Assembly (NCBI RefSeq): GCF_018717645.1
Contig: NZ_JAFLHG010000008.1
Coordinates: forward strand, 1 to 64,000
Length of the DNA: 64,000 nucleotides
Direction: 5' to 3'
Source: Microbacterium flavum
Lineage (GTDB): Bacteria; Actinomycetota; Actinomycetes; Actinomycetales; Microbacteriaceae
The notes under the pieces were generated by a model that was given only the letters and a program-made list of their open reading frames with translations, was not told the origin of the DNA and did not search any database. Made by a program: the position numbers and the translations under genes. Numbering within the stretch: the first letter of the stretch is position 1; the number at the start of each line of letters is the position of its first letter. Shown here piece after piece: positions 17,501-24,798 of the stretch.

Positions 17501-19606
17501 CTGTACATCGACGGTGCCCTCGCCTCCTCGAGTGCGAACACGCAGGCGCAGGACTACACCGGCTACTGGCGGGTCGGCGGCGACAGCGGGTGGGAAGGCG
17601 ACCAGTACTGGCGCGGATCGGTCGACGAGGTCGCGGTCTACCCGCAGGCGCTGACGGCCGCCCAGGTGGGCTCGCACTTCACGCTCGGAGCGGGTATCGC
17701 GCCCGTGAACCAGGCGCCTGTCGCGAGCTTCACCTCGTCGGCTGCAGGTCTTGTGGCAGCCTTCGATGGGTCCGCGTCGTCGGATGCCGAGGGGCTCATC
17801 ACGGGCTACGCGTGGGACTTCGGTGACGGGCAGACCGGCACGGGAGCCGCACCGTCGCACACCTACGGAGTCGCCGGCACCTACACGGTGACCTTGACGG
17901 TGACCGATGAAGGCGGCGCGACGGGGTCGGTGTCGCACGATGTGACGGTGGCGCCGGTCAACCAGGCGCCGACGGCGGCGTTTACGTCGGCGGTGTCGGG
18001 TCTGGGGGCGTCGTTCGACGGGTCGGGGTCTGCGGATGCCGAGGGTCCTGTCGCGTCGTACGCGTGGGACTTCGGTGACGGTCAGACGGGTACGGGGGCG
18101 ACGACGTCGCACACGTACGCCGGCGCGGGGACGTATCACGTGACCCTCACCGTCACCGACGGCGCAGGAGCGACGGGCACGGTCGGGCAGGACGTCGTCG
18201 TGGCGCCTGTGAACCAGGCTCCGGTCGCGATGTTCACATCCTCGATGTCGCACCTGGCCGGTTCGTTCGACGGCAACGGTTCGTCCGACGCCGAGGGTCC
18301 GGTCGCGTCCTACGCGTGGGACTTCGGCGACGGCCAGACCGGCACGGGCGCGACGACGTCGCACACGTATGCTGCAGCGGGCACGTTCCATGTGACGCTC
18401 ACCGTCACGGACGGCGCGGGTGCGACCGGCACGGTGACCAACGCCGTCATCGCCTCGCTGGCTCCGGTGAACCAGGCCCCGACGGCAGCGTTCACGTCCT
18501 CCGTGTCCGGTCTGGGCGCGTCGGTCGATGCCGCCGCCTCCGCCGACCCCGAGGGGCCGATCGCGTCGTACGCGTGGAACTTCGGCGACGGGCAGACGGG
18601 ATCCGGGGCGACAGCCTCCCACACCTACGCAGGAGCGGGCACCTTCACGATCACCTTGACGGTGACCGACGGAGGCGGCGCGACGGGGTCGGTGTCGCAC
18701 GATGTGACGGTGGCGCCGGTCAACCAGGCGCCGACGGCGGCGTTCACGTCGGCGGTGTCGGGTCTGGGGGCGTCGTTCGACGGGTCGGGGTCTGCGGATG
18801 CCGAGGGTCCTGTCGCGTCGTACGCGTGGGACTTCGGTGACGGTCAGACGGGTACGGGGGCGACGACGTCGCACACGTACGCCGGCGCGGGGACGTATCA
18901 CGTGACCCTCACCGTCACCGACGGCGCAGGAGCGACCGGCTCCGTCGCTCAGGACGTCGTCATCGTCGTGGTGAGCAACGTGATCGGACGCGATGCGTTC
19001 GAGCGGGCCGTCGCGAACGGATGGGGTCAGGCCGATGTCGGCGGATCCTGGTCGATCGCCTCGGGCTCGGCGTCGTCGTTCTCCGTCGCCGACGGTGCCG
19101 GGAAGATGACTGTGCGCTCCTCCACCGGACTGCGTGCGAACCTCGCGGCCGCCTCGAGCTCCAACACACGGGTGGTGGCTTCCTTCTCGGTCGACAAGAT
19201 CGCGGGCGGACAGCAGATCACGCTGGTCGGCCGACAGGTGGGAGCGGACAACTACAACGCCCGTGCGCTCATCGCCGCCGATGGCACCGTGCGGCTCGCG
19301 ATCTTCCGCAACCAGTCCAGCTTCGGCGCAGCCGTGAATGTCCCCGGTCTCGTCCTGACCCCCGGAACCGTCTACACGATGGCATTCGAGGTCAAGGGCA
19401 ATGGCACGACATCGCTGGCTGCGAAGATCTGGACGGCCGCAGATGCGGAGCCCACCGCGTGGCGGCTGACGAAGACGGACACGACGGCGGCCCTGCAAGC
19501 GGCCGGTGGCGTGGGGCTGGACACCTTCGTCCCGAGCTCCGCAGGAGCGTACCCCGTCACGGTGTCCTTCACCGATGTGACTGTGATCGATCCGACGATC
19601 GGCTGA
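14600..19606 (+). CDS. Large secreted surface protein: beta-propeller, FN3, two LamG, five PKD domains
   Basis: 1668 residues. A long signal peptide ends at about residue 48 (APAFA). Then come: repeated VGGxFT strands of a beta-propeller-like domain (about 50-455); an FN3-like domain (about 480-565); two related LamG/concanavalin-like domains (about 570-793 and 806-1030), each with YDRHVYM and TGYWRVGGD; five PKD domains (about 1034-1457), each opening with VNQAP and containing DFGDGQTG or NFGDGQTG; and a C-terminal ~210-residue beta-sandwich domain. No sortase or transmembrane anchor is visible, so it is released or held by sugar binding. It lies in the middle of the EPS locus and probably binds polysaccharide as a matrix or adhesion protein. 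Confidence 0.93.
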   Translation: MSVRSIAAFDRRAARGRANGRLKKLLAAATAAGIIVAGMGLTAAPAFADTTPTAPGEPETVTSVPLPTAQIDGVAWTQAIAGNTVFVGGEFTTARPAGAAAGVNTSPRANLMAYTLSTGVMTSWNPGANGAIKSIVASPDGSTVYVGGTFTTIAGVSRSRIAAFNAATGAILPWNPAANGPVSDIAVRGTTVWLGGDFSYVGGASRVRIASVSASTAKALPFTATLAGGYGVRAVVVDPSGSKVVVAGSFESANGSTNPGRGMAALDAVSGATVPWAVNSLIRNAGTKAAMYSLYSDGDSVYGTGYDFGGGPEDGFEGVFRANWSDGSLVWLQDCHGDDYSVAVSSGVVYSASHDHYCGNVGGFPQTNPNWTFHHSLAFSKDYLGNTLTPDIYGYKSYAGQPAGTLLNWFPDWQVGSYTGKSQAAWDIATNDDYVLYGGEFLKINNIAQQGLVRFAKKGIAPDTDGPRLTGTGFPVTALSIRAGEVRLSWSANWDRDNTRLTYQLYREGTAAPIYETTADSNFWTLPDLRFVDKTVEAGKTYQYRVRAIDPDGNAAMGAYTSVTASATPASDYALGVLADGAVNYWPLTDTSATTAANWADGSDLIVNSATRGAAGPNLATPSKSTTFGGSTNSFAVSKTTQPGPDTFSVEAWVNTTSTAGGKIVGFGNSKTGDSGSYDRHVYMSGDGRITFGVYPGGVRTVSSAAGFNDGQWHYVVATMGSNGMTLYVDGKRVDGRADTTSGQPYTGYWRVGGDNVGGWPNTGSSNYLSGSISDVAVYDKVISRTQVNDHWVKSGRTSVVPPAPSDAYGAAVYGLSPTLFWRVGEPAGATKALDAALDANQGTYYGDVTKGVSGALSGVSNTGITLNPSGGTQTGISSDASFSNPTTFALETWFKTNSTSGGKILGFGNAQTGLSNNYDRHVYMAPDGTVKFGVWTGGAQIIQSGPGLNDNKWHHVVAQMSSNGMELYIDGALASSSANTQAQDYTGYWRVGGDSGWEGDQYWRGSVDEVAVYPQALTAAQVGSHFTLGAGIAPVNQAPVASFTSSAAGLVAAFDGSASSDAEGLITGYAWDFGDGQTGTGAAPSHTYGVAGTYTVTLTVTDEGGATGSVSHDVTVAPVNQAPTAAFTSAVSGLGASFDGSGSADAEGPVASYAWDFGDGQTGTGATTSHTYAGAGTYHVTLTVTDGAGATGTVGQDVVVAPVNQAPVAMFTSSMSHLAGSFDGNGSSDAEGPVASYAWDFGDGQTGTGATTSHTYAAAGTFHVTLTVTDGAGATGTVTNAVIASLAPVNQAPTAAFTSSVSGLGASVDAAASADPEGPIASYAWNFGDGQTGSGATASHTYAGAGTFTITLTVTDGGGATGSVSHDVTVAPVNQAPTAAFTSAVSGLGASFDGSGSADAEGPVASYAWDFGDGQTGTGATTSHTYAGAGTYHVTLTVTDGAGATGSVAQDVVIVVVSNVIGRDAFERAVANGWGQADVGGSWSIASGSASSFSVADGAGKMTVRSSTGLRANLAAASSSNTRVVASFSVDKIAGGQQITLVGRQVGADNYNARALIAADGTVRLAIFRNQSSFGAAVNVPGLVLTPGTVYTMAFEVKGNGTTSLAAKIWTAADAEPTAWRLTKTDTTAALQAAGGVGLDTFVPSSAGAYPVTVSFTDVTVIDPTIG
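17912..18174 (+). repeat. Intragenic direct repeat, copy 1 (PKD domain 2)
   Basis: 263 bases repeated at 18674-18936 (offset 762 = 254 codons). I count a single difference (T at 17983, C in copy 2), while the PKD domains between them differ much more. Confidence 0.9.
18674..18936 (+). repeat. Intragenic direct repeat, copy 2 (PKD domain 5)
   Basis: Near-identical partner of 17912-18174, in the same reading frame. Recombination between the copies would remove exactly three PKD domains without a frameshift. Confidence 0.9.
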
Positions 19607-19620
19607 GCCTCTCGTGGCAC

Positions 19621-19655
19621 GTCGGCCCCCATCCCTTCCGGGGGTGGGGGCCGAC
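19621..19655 (+). terminator. Terminator of the surface-protein gene
   Basis: 15-bp stem (19621-19635 with 19641-19655, one T-G pair) and loop TTCCG, followed by TCTATT. It starts 15 bases after the stop codon. Confidence 0.75.
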
Positions 19656-19673
19656 TCTATTCCCAGTGGCCAC

Positions 19674-19702
19674 CGGCCCCATCCCTCCCCGGGTGGGGGC
19701 CG
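19674..19702 (+). terminator. Second, near-duplicate hairpin
   Basis: An imperfect copy of the preceding hairpin (CGGCCCCATCCC ... GGGTGGGGGCCG, one bulged G), followed by ACTCCATT as the first is by ACTCTATT. The rest of 19607-19784 shows nothing else recognisable. Confidence 0.55.
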
Positions 19703-19784
19703 ACTCCATTGCCAGCGGCGACCGTGACGGGGGCGAGGCGGAGAGGTGACACCGTCGACGGGTATGCGGCCTGTGGCCGCGGGG

Positions 19785-21032
19785 TCAGCGCACTCCGACG
19801 TCGTCGACGAGGGTGCGACGGGGTATGGCGACGACGGCGAGTGCAAGGGGAAGGAGCAGTACGGACGTGTAGACGGGGCTGAAGGCCATGTCCCATACCC
19901 CGCGGATGACGAGATAGACGGCGACGGTGGACAGCGTGCCCGTTGCCATCGCGTGACCGGTTCCGCGCAGCAGCACGATGACGCAGAAGATCGCGAGCAC
20001 TGCGCCGACGATCCCAAAGGTGATCCACAGATCACCGAGCGTCGAATGGACCTCGAAGGACGTGCCGAACATGTATCGCTCGACGTAGCCGTTGTTCGGG
20101 TCGTATCCGAGGCGTGCCATCCCGCTCTTCGCCACGAGGATCTGCGTCGGTGTCGGGATCGCCCCCGCACCGTATCCCCACGGGTTGGACGTGATGAGCG
20201 CAACGGAGGCCCCCATCTCAGGCCTGCCGCCTGTGAGGACCGATCCCGAAGCCGCGACCTGGGCCTGGGTCCGCTCCTGGAGGTCGTCTCCCAGCATTCC
20301 GTCCAGGATCGCGGCCTGCAGCAGGAAGTATGCGCCCGCAGCGACGGCAGCCACCTGCGCATAGCGGAACACCACCCACGCGCGTCCGCGTCGGACCCCG
20401 TCGGCGGCGGGAGTGATGGTGAACGACACGGCAACGGCGATCAGGAGGAAGCCGGCCGCAGAGCGGGAGCTGAAGGCAGCGTTGACGGCGATCAAGAGTA
20501 GCCCCACCACCGCCTGAGGGATCGGCCGCCGGTACACGAAGGGCAGTGACAGCGCGATCAACGTCAGCGGGAGCCCGAGGTCGAACTTCCACGGGTTCAG
20601 CAGGTGGATGCCACCAATAGGGACGCTGACGAGCATGCCGGTGGCGAACGCGAGGATGATTCGCCGTGCCCCGGTGCGACCACGCGCCCAAAGAAGAACG
20701 GCGAAGGCGAAGGCGAGGCTCAGAACCCGCATGCATTGCGCGATCGCGAGTGATGTCGAGCTCGGGGCCGATGAGAACTCCGCGATCAGCAGTCCCGTTC
20801 CGACCGTCGAGAACACGAGAATGCACAACGCGACGAAGGAGCGATAGCGGCGACCTCCGTTGAGGACCACCGGGAGGAGAGCGAGGCCCACGACGATGCT
20901 GAGTGGGGTGTTGTACGGCAGCGGCACGTCCACACCCACCAGAACTGCGGCGACGAGCGCAGCGCCCGTCTCGAACCGCCCCGAACGTGTATCGATGAGG
21001 GCGGGACTGCGCCCTCCGCTCGCCTCGCTCAT
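19785..21032 (-). CDS. Wzy-like O-antigen/EPS polymerase or ligase
   Basis: 415 residues with about ten to twelve hydrophobic helices and one long periplasmic-type loop (about residues 255-340, with DPNNGYVERYMFGTSFEVHS). That loop position and the NPWGYGAG and VHSTLGD elements fit the O-antigen ligase/polymerase superfamily (Wzy_C). It should join lipid-linked repeat units outside the membrane. Only one candidate polymerase is seen in the locus, which supports the role. A weak ribosome site precedes ATG 21032. The local base composition is a little less GC-rich than neighbours. Confidence 0.83.
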   Translation of the reverse strand: MSEASGGRSPALIDTRSGRFETGAALVAAVLVGVDVPLPYNTPLSIVVGLALLPVVLNGGRRYRSFVALCILVFSTVGTGLLIAEFSSAPSSTSLAIAQCMRVLSLAFAFAVLLWARGRTGARRIILAFATGMLVSVPIGGIHLLNPWKFDLGLPLTLIALSLPFVYRRPIPQAVVGLLLIAVNAAFSSRSAAGFLLIAVAVSFTITPAADGVRRGRAWVVFRYAQVAAVAAGAYFLLQAAILDGMLGDDLQERTQAQVAASGSVLTGGRPEMGASVALITSNPWGYGAGAIPTPTQILVAKSGMARLGYDPNNGYVERYMFGTSFEVHSTLGDLWITFGIVGAVLAIFCVIVLLRGTGHAMATGTLSTVAVYLVIRGVWDMAFSPVYTSVLLLPLALAVVAIPRRTLVDDVGVR

Positions 21033-21113
21033 ATCGCCGCTCGCGGCGCCGTGAGTCGCTCACACAAGGTGCGGACTCCCCGCCGGCGCTCGTCGATCGT
21101 CACGTGAACGGTC

Positions 21114-21875
21114 TCAGACGCGCAGGCCGGGGGCGACGACGTGAAGGAGCTGACGCGCGCGTCGCTTGAACCGTTGGCGGGGTGAATCATAATCCCGCTG
21201 GTCGTGACCGCGAACGCCGGTCAGATGAGGCTCGGCTCCGAGGCGCGCTCGGACCGAGAGTCCGTGTGCTGAGAGCCCATCGATCAGGTCGTACATGACG
21301 ACGGACCCGGACGCGGCGCGAAGGTCATCGATTCGAGCGGACAACAACTGCCACGCGCGACGGTTGAACCCGAAAAGATAGAGGTCCGCCCATTTTGAGG
21401 GGTAACGCCTTAGCGTCACAACAACGTCCGCACCGGGGTCGGAGGCCTCCACGACGCGTGCGAGATTCTTGATCTGGTAGCGCCCCGTGAGCTTCCAGAC
21501 GCGATCCCCGTCGCTGACGACCTCGCCGACCTCCCCGAGGGCGGTGTCGATCAGCAGCATCTCCGAGTAGCCGCGGCCGTACTTCCCCGCGGAGTCGTCC
21601 ATCTTCACGGGGACATAGACGACCTCAGCTTCGGACCCCGCGAAGGCCGCGTCGAAGCGAGCGAGGTCGAAGCCGCTGTTCTCGCAGACGAGGATCTTGT
21701 CGAAGAGGGCGGTGGCGCCGGACGAGACGAGAAACCGGAATGCGTCGACGTACTGCTCGAACCGCTCGTCCGGGCCACGGACGGCCAGGGCGCCCATCTC
21801 CGGATGGGGCGTCACGGTGGCCGTCAACAGGAGCACACGGCGAGGCTCTTCGCGGGTCACAGCGGTCTCCATCAC
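21114..21875 (-). CDS. Unrecognised EPS-cluster protein, possible glycosyltransferase-like
   Basis: 253 residues, soluble, no signal peptide. It opens with VLLLTATVTPHP, has KILVCENSGFDL, a GKYGRGYSEMLLID segment and WKLTGRYQIKNL. Segments like 'KLTGRY' and 'SEMLLID' recall uncharacterised capsule-cluster proteins thought to be transferases, but I cannot name the family. A C-terminal basic tail (RQRFKRRARQLL) could touch the membrane. It follows an exact TATAAT promoter and precedes the polymerase gene on the same strand. The upstream region and this gene look less GC-rich than surroundings, a possible sign of transfer. Confidence 0.72.
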   Translation of the reverse strand: MMETAVTREEPRRVLLLTATVTPHPEMGALAVRGPDERFEQYVDAFRFLVSSGATALFDKILVCENSGFDLARFDAAFAGSEAEVVYVPVKMDDSAGKYGRGYSEMLLIDTALGEVGEVVSDGDRVWKLTGRYQIKNLARVVEASDPGADVVVTLRRYPSKWADLYLFGFNRRAWQLLSARIDDLRAASGSVVMYDLIDGLSAHGLSVRARLGAEPHLTGVRGHDQRDYDSPRQRFKRRARQLLHVVAPGLRV

Positions 21876-21951
21876 GTCGGCGAAATCTGTGGGCCCGAGT
21901 CCGCCGCGAGGGTGCTCTGGGAAGAGGCATCGAAGGTCTGGGCCGACTCCG

Positions 21952-21957
21952 ATTATA
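21952..21957 (-). promoter_or_regulatory. Consensus TATAAT promoter for the 21114-21875 gene
   Basis: An exact TATAAT (21957 to 21952 on the minus strand), rare in such GC-rich DNA, flanked by direct repeats GGAGTCG on both sides. No clear -35. The predicted leader is about 70 bases. Confidence 0.55.
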
Positions 21958-21985
21958 GTTTGGCGACTCCTTCGACGTGGAAGTC

Positions 21986-22027
21986 GGTAGCCCGGGCTCC
22001 CAGCCCGGGCTACCAGCCCGGGCTACC
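21986..22027 (-). terminator. Hairpin with tandem GCCCGGGCTACC copies after the beta-helix gene
   Basis: GGTAGCCCGGGC (21986-21997), loop of five, GCCCGGGCTACC (22003-22014), then the same 12-mer again at 22016-22027. A perfect 12-bp stem. The stop codon of the beta-helix gene (22023-22025) lies inside the outer copy. No U-tract. Confidence 0.65.
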
Positions 22028-24584
22028 GACGCGAGGCGCCGACGAACCGCTGGCTCGCGCTCACCCCCCACGCGGAGGCGATGTCCGAGGGGAGGGCGAC
22101 GGCGACCGAGGACGCCTTCGCGATGGCCCCGCCCATGTCCTCGAGCTGAAGGGCGGAGGAGGTCATGGCGTTCGTCCACGACTTGTTCTTCGCGGCGCTG
22201 AGTTCTGCGGGCGTCTGATAGCCGACGAATGAGCTGTTGTCGCCGAGCCCCCACGCGACCATGGTCGGCCCGCCGGCTGCCTTGTTGTTGAACAGGTTCC
22301 CCGTGATCACCACATTCCAGCCGTCGACAGCCCGATTGGTGGCGGAGTCGTTCGCGCGGATCGACCACCGCCCCCCGCCGCCGAAGACGTTGTTGCTGAT
22401 GGTGATGTTGCGGGTGATCCAGGGCACGGCGGGGTCGATCCCCATGCGGGGGTCGCGCCCCGTGGAATGCGTCGCAGAACGACGCTCATCCTGGCGCAGG
22501 CGAACGCCGTTGTCGGCGTTCGATCCGAACTCGTTGTTGTAGATCCGGACATTTCCGGTATCGATCACCTGGATGCCGGTGCGCGACCCCGTCGAGACAT
22601 TCCCCGCGATGATCGCGGTGTCCGAGAGCTCGAGCTGAATGCCGGTGGAGCTGTTGTCGTTCGTCGTGTTGCCCAGGATCTTCAGATTCCAGCAGCTCTC
22701 ATCGAACCAGATGCCCCCGCCGTCGTTGTTGTTGACGACGTTGCCCGACACGGTGACATTGCGCGACCGCGTGATCTTGATGCCGCCCGCGACGGGGATG
22801 TCGTTGAAGTGCTCGGCGTTGTTGTCGGTTACGACCGAGTTCTTGAGGACGAGGTTGTACGCCTGATTGACGCCGATCCCCATGATTCCGTTGCGCCGCA
22901 CGGTGACGTGGTCGACGACGCTGTCGTCGTTCTGCACGGCGAGACCGATGTAGGCGCCGTCCTCGATCACGAGATTCCGTACGACGGCACCGGTGTTGTG
23001 CATGCGGACCTGGGCCGTTGCGCCGTACGTCGTGGCGTACCGACGCACGCCGAACCCCTGGAGCGTCGTGTCCTTGGACGTGACGTCGAAGGCCTGTCTC
23101 AGGTCGCTCGCCCGCACGTCGCGCCCGCTCGGATTCGTCCCGAGGATGAGCTTGTCAGCGGCATCGTCGACGGCGAACGTGCCCGCGACCACCTGGGCCG
23201 CGGTGGCGACCTGCCGGAGGGCCACACCGTCGACGAACAGCTGGTCGGGCCTGTTGGCGTTCGGATAGGCGCTGTTCACGAACATCGACGCCTTTCCGCC
23301 CATCGAGCTGTCGAAAGACGCGGTCCACCCGCTGCTCACCCACACCGAACCCGACTTCGACCAGTTCGTCACCGGTGTCGATCCATCGAACCAGACGGCT
23401 TCGTTCGGGTACGCCTGGATGGTCAGGGGCTTGTTCGAAGGAATGGAGACCGCTTCGTGATACACGCCCTTGCGGATCACGATCGTCGCGCCCGCCTTGG
23501 CGGAGTCGACAGCCTTCTGCACGGACGCGAAGGGCGAGGACGCCGAGCCTGATCCCTCACTTCTCGCGCTCCGGTCTACGAAGAGCGCACCGCTGGGTGC
23601 CGCGTAGGTGGCACGTCCGACGTCGACGGATCCGGCGTTCCCGGAGGTCGCGGGTGACGGTGAACCGGTGCCGGTGCCCGTTCCGGTTCCGGTGCCCGTC
23701 CCCGTGCCGGGGTCCGTGGTGGGTGCGGCCGTGGGGGTCGCGGTGGGGGTGGGGGTCGCGGTGGGCGTGGCGGTCGGGGTGGGCGTGGGGGCCGGGGCAG
23801 TCGTCCCTCCGCCGGCGGTCGACAATGAGGATGCGGCGTCGGTGTACGCAAGATCATCGAGGCGGAGAACCGTGCTCTTGCCGGCGCTGCGCGATGTGTA
23901 TCCCCAGAGGCCGACCCTGCCGGAACTCGTGATCCGGGAGTGCTCGGCGTCGGTGACCGACAGCTGCGGCGCACCCTCGGAGGAGCCCTTCGGGGACAGT
24001 CGCGCCTGGATGCTGACGGGCGATTGACCGGTGATCGAGTAGGACAGCGTGTACCACTGCCCGGACGTCATCGCAGTGTCGAGGCGCACCGACGACAGCT
24101 GCTTCTCGGCTCCGCGGTCCAGGCGCGACACCGTCAGGGAGGGTGTGCCGGAGGCGTCGAGTTCGAGACGGCCTCGGTACGCGGATCCGTCGGGCTGATA
24201 GCGGAGGATGAACGCGAAGTAGGTGCCGCCGGCGATCTGGTCGAGGCGGACAGCCACATCGGCGCGGACATCGCCCGCCCCGGTGTCCCCGGCCAGAACC
24301 GACACGGAGGTCCCGGCGTTCATCGCCAGCCGTGCAGAACCGCCGTCGACGGAGAGCGCGTCTGCTGCGTACGACCCCGAGTATCGGCCCGCCGGTGCGG
24401 CACCCCACCCGCCCGTCGCGGTCCGTGAGAAGTCGTCGGAGAAGACGGCCGTGGGGGCAGCCATCGCAGCCTGCGGAGTCAGGACCGCGGCCGCCACCGC
24501 GGCGACGACGACCATGGTGATGCGCGAAACCCACCGCCGTGATCGTGCGGCGGTGAAACGGTGAGGGCGAGAGGGTGAAGTCAC
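22023..24584 (-). CDS. Secreted parallel beta-helix (pectate-lyase-like) protein with N-terminal sugar-binding-type domain
   Basis: About 853 residues from GTG 24584 (AGGAG ribosome site eight bases upstream). Signal peptide to about residue 42 (AAMA). Then a ~190-residue LamG-like beta-sandwich (FSDDFSRTA ... LRLDDLAY), a low-complexity linker of alternating TP/TA and GT repeats, and a C-terminal right-handed beta helix with many short VxxNxxxxN turns (NVTVSGNVVNNNDGGG, TGIQLEL). DUF1565-like RSARSEGSGSASSPFASVQKAV begins the helix domain. Likely a polysaccharide lyase, epimerase or binding protein acting on the EPS. No catalytic residues can be called by eye. Confidence 0.87.
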   Translation of the reverse strand: MTSPSRPHRFTAARSRRWVSRITMVVVAAVAAAVLTPQAAMAAPTAVFSDDFSRTATGGWGAAPAGRYSGSYAADALSVDGGSARLAMNAGTSVSVLAGDTGAGDVRADVAVRLDQIAGGTYFAFILRYQPDGSAYRGRLELDASGTPSLTVSRLDRGAEKQLSSVRLDTAMTSGQWYTLSYSITGQSPVSIQARLSPKGSSEGAPQLSVTDAEHSRITSSGRVGLWGYTSRSAGKSTVLRLDDLAYTDAASSLSTAGGGTTAPAPTPTPTATPTATPTPTATPTAAPTTDPGTGTGTGTGTGTGTGSPSPATSGNAGSVDVGRATYAAPSGALFVDRSARSEGSGSASSPFASVQKAVDSAKAGATIVIRKGVYHEAVSIPSNKPLTIQAYPNEAVWFDGSTPVTNWSKSGSVWVSSGWTASFDSSMGGKASMFVNSAYPNANRPDQLFVDGVALRQVATAAQVVAGTFAVDDAADKLILGTNPSGRDVRASDLRQAFDVTSKDTTLQGFGVRRYATTYGATAQVRMHNTGAVVRNLVIEDGAYIGLAVQNDDSVVDHVTVRRNGIMGIGVNQAYNLVLKNSVVTDNNAEHFNDIPVAGGIKITRSRNVTVSGNVVNNNDGGGIWFDESCWNLKILGNTTNDNSSTGIQLELSDTAIIAGNVSTGSRTGIQVIDTGNVRIYNNEFGSNADNGVRLRQDERRSATHSTGRDPRMGIDPAVPWITRNITISNNVFGGGGRWSIRANDSATNRAVDGWNVVITGNLFNNKAAGGPTMVAWGLGDNSSFVGYQTPAELSAAKNKSWTNAMTSSALQLEDMGGAIAKASSVAVALPSDIASAWGVSASQRFVGASRR

Positions 24585-24798
24585 GTGTGCAGCTCCTGGG
24601 GAGGGAGTCACCGCTCGACGGTGCGGCGTCATTGGGGATGATCGCACCTGGGCATCCGGGTCGATGCGGTGGGTGGGGGGCACGGTCGGGTGTGCCCTCA
24701 GGGTCAGTGAAACCATAAGCGCGCCGACCAGACGGCCTCGACCGGATGAGACAACTCTCACACCGTCGGCGCCGAGCGGCCCGCCGGCGGTGAGGGGG

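Noticed and set aside
17700..18970. CRISPR-like regular repeats
   Set aside because: They are codon-level repeats of PKD domains within one reading frame, about 250 bases each, not short direct repeats with unique spacers.
14531..20434. A 1967-codon open frame on the minus strand opposite the surface-protein gene
   Set aside because: It is antisense to a clear multidomain gene with signal peptide and PKD/LamG motifs; its translation is low-complexity Arg/His/Gly with no domain. Long antisense frames are expected in such GC-rich DNA.
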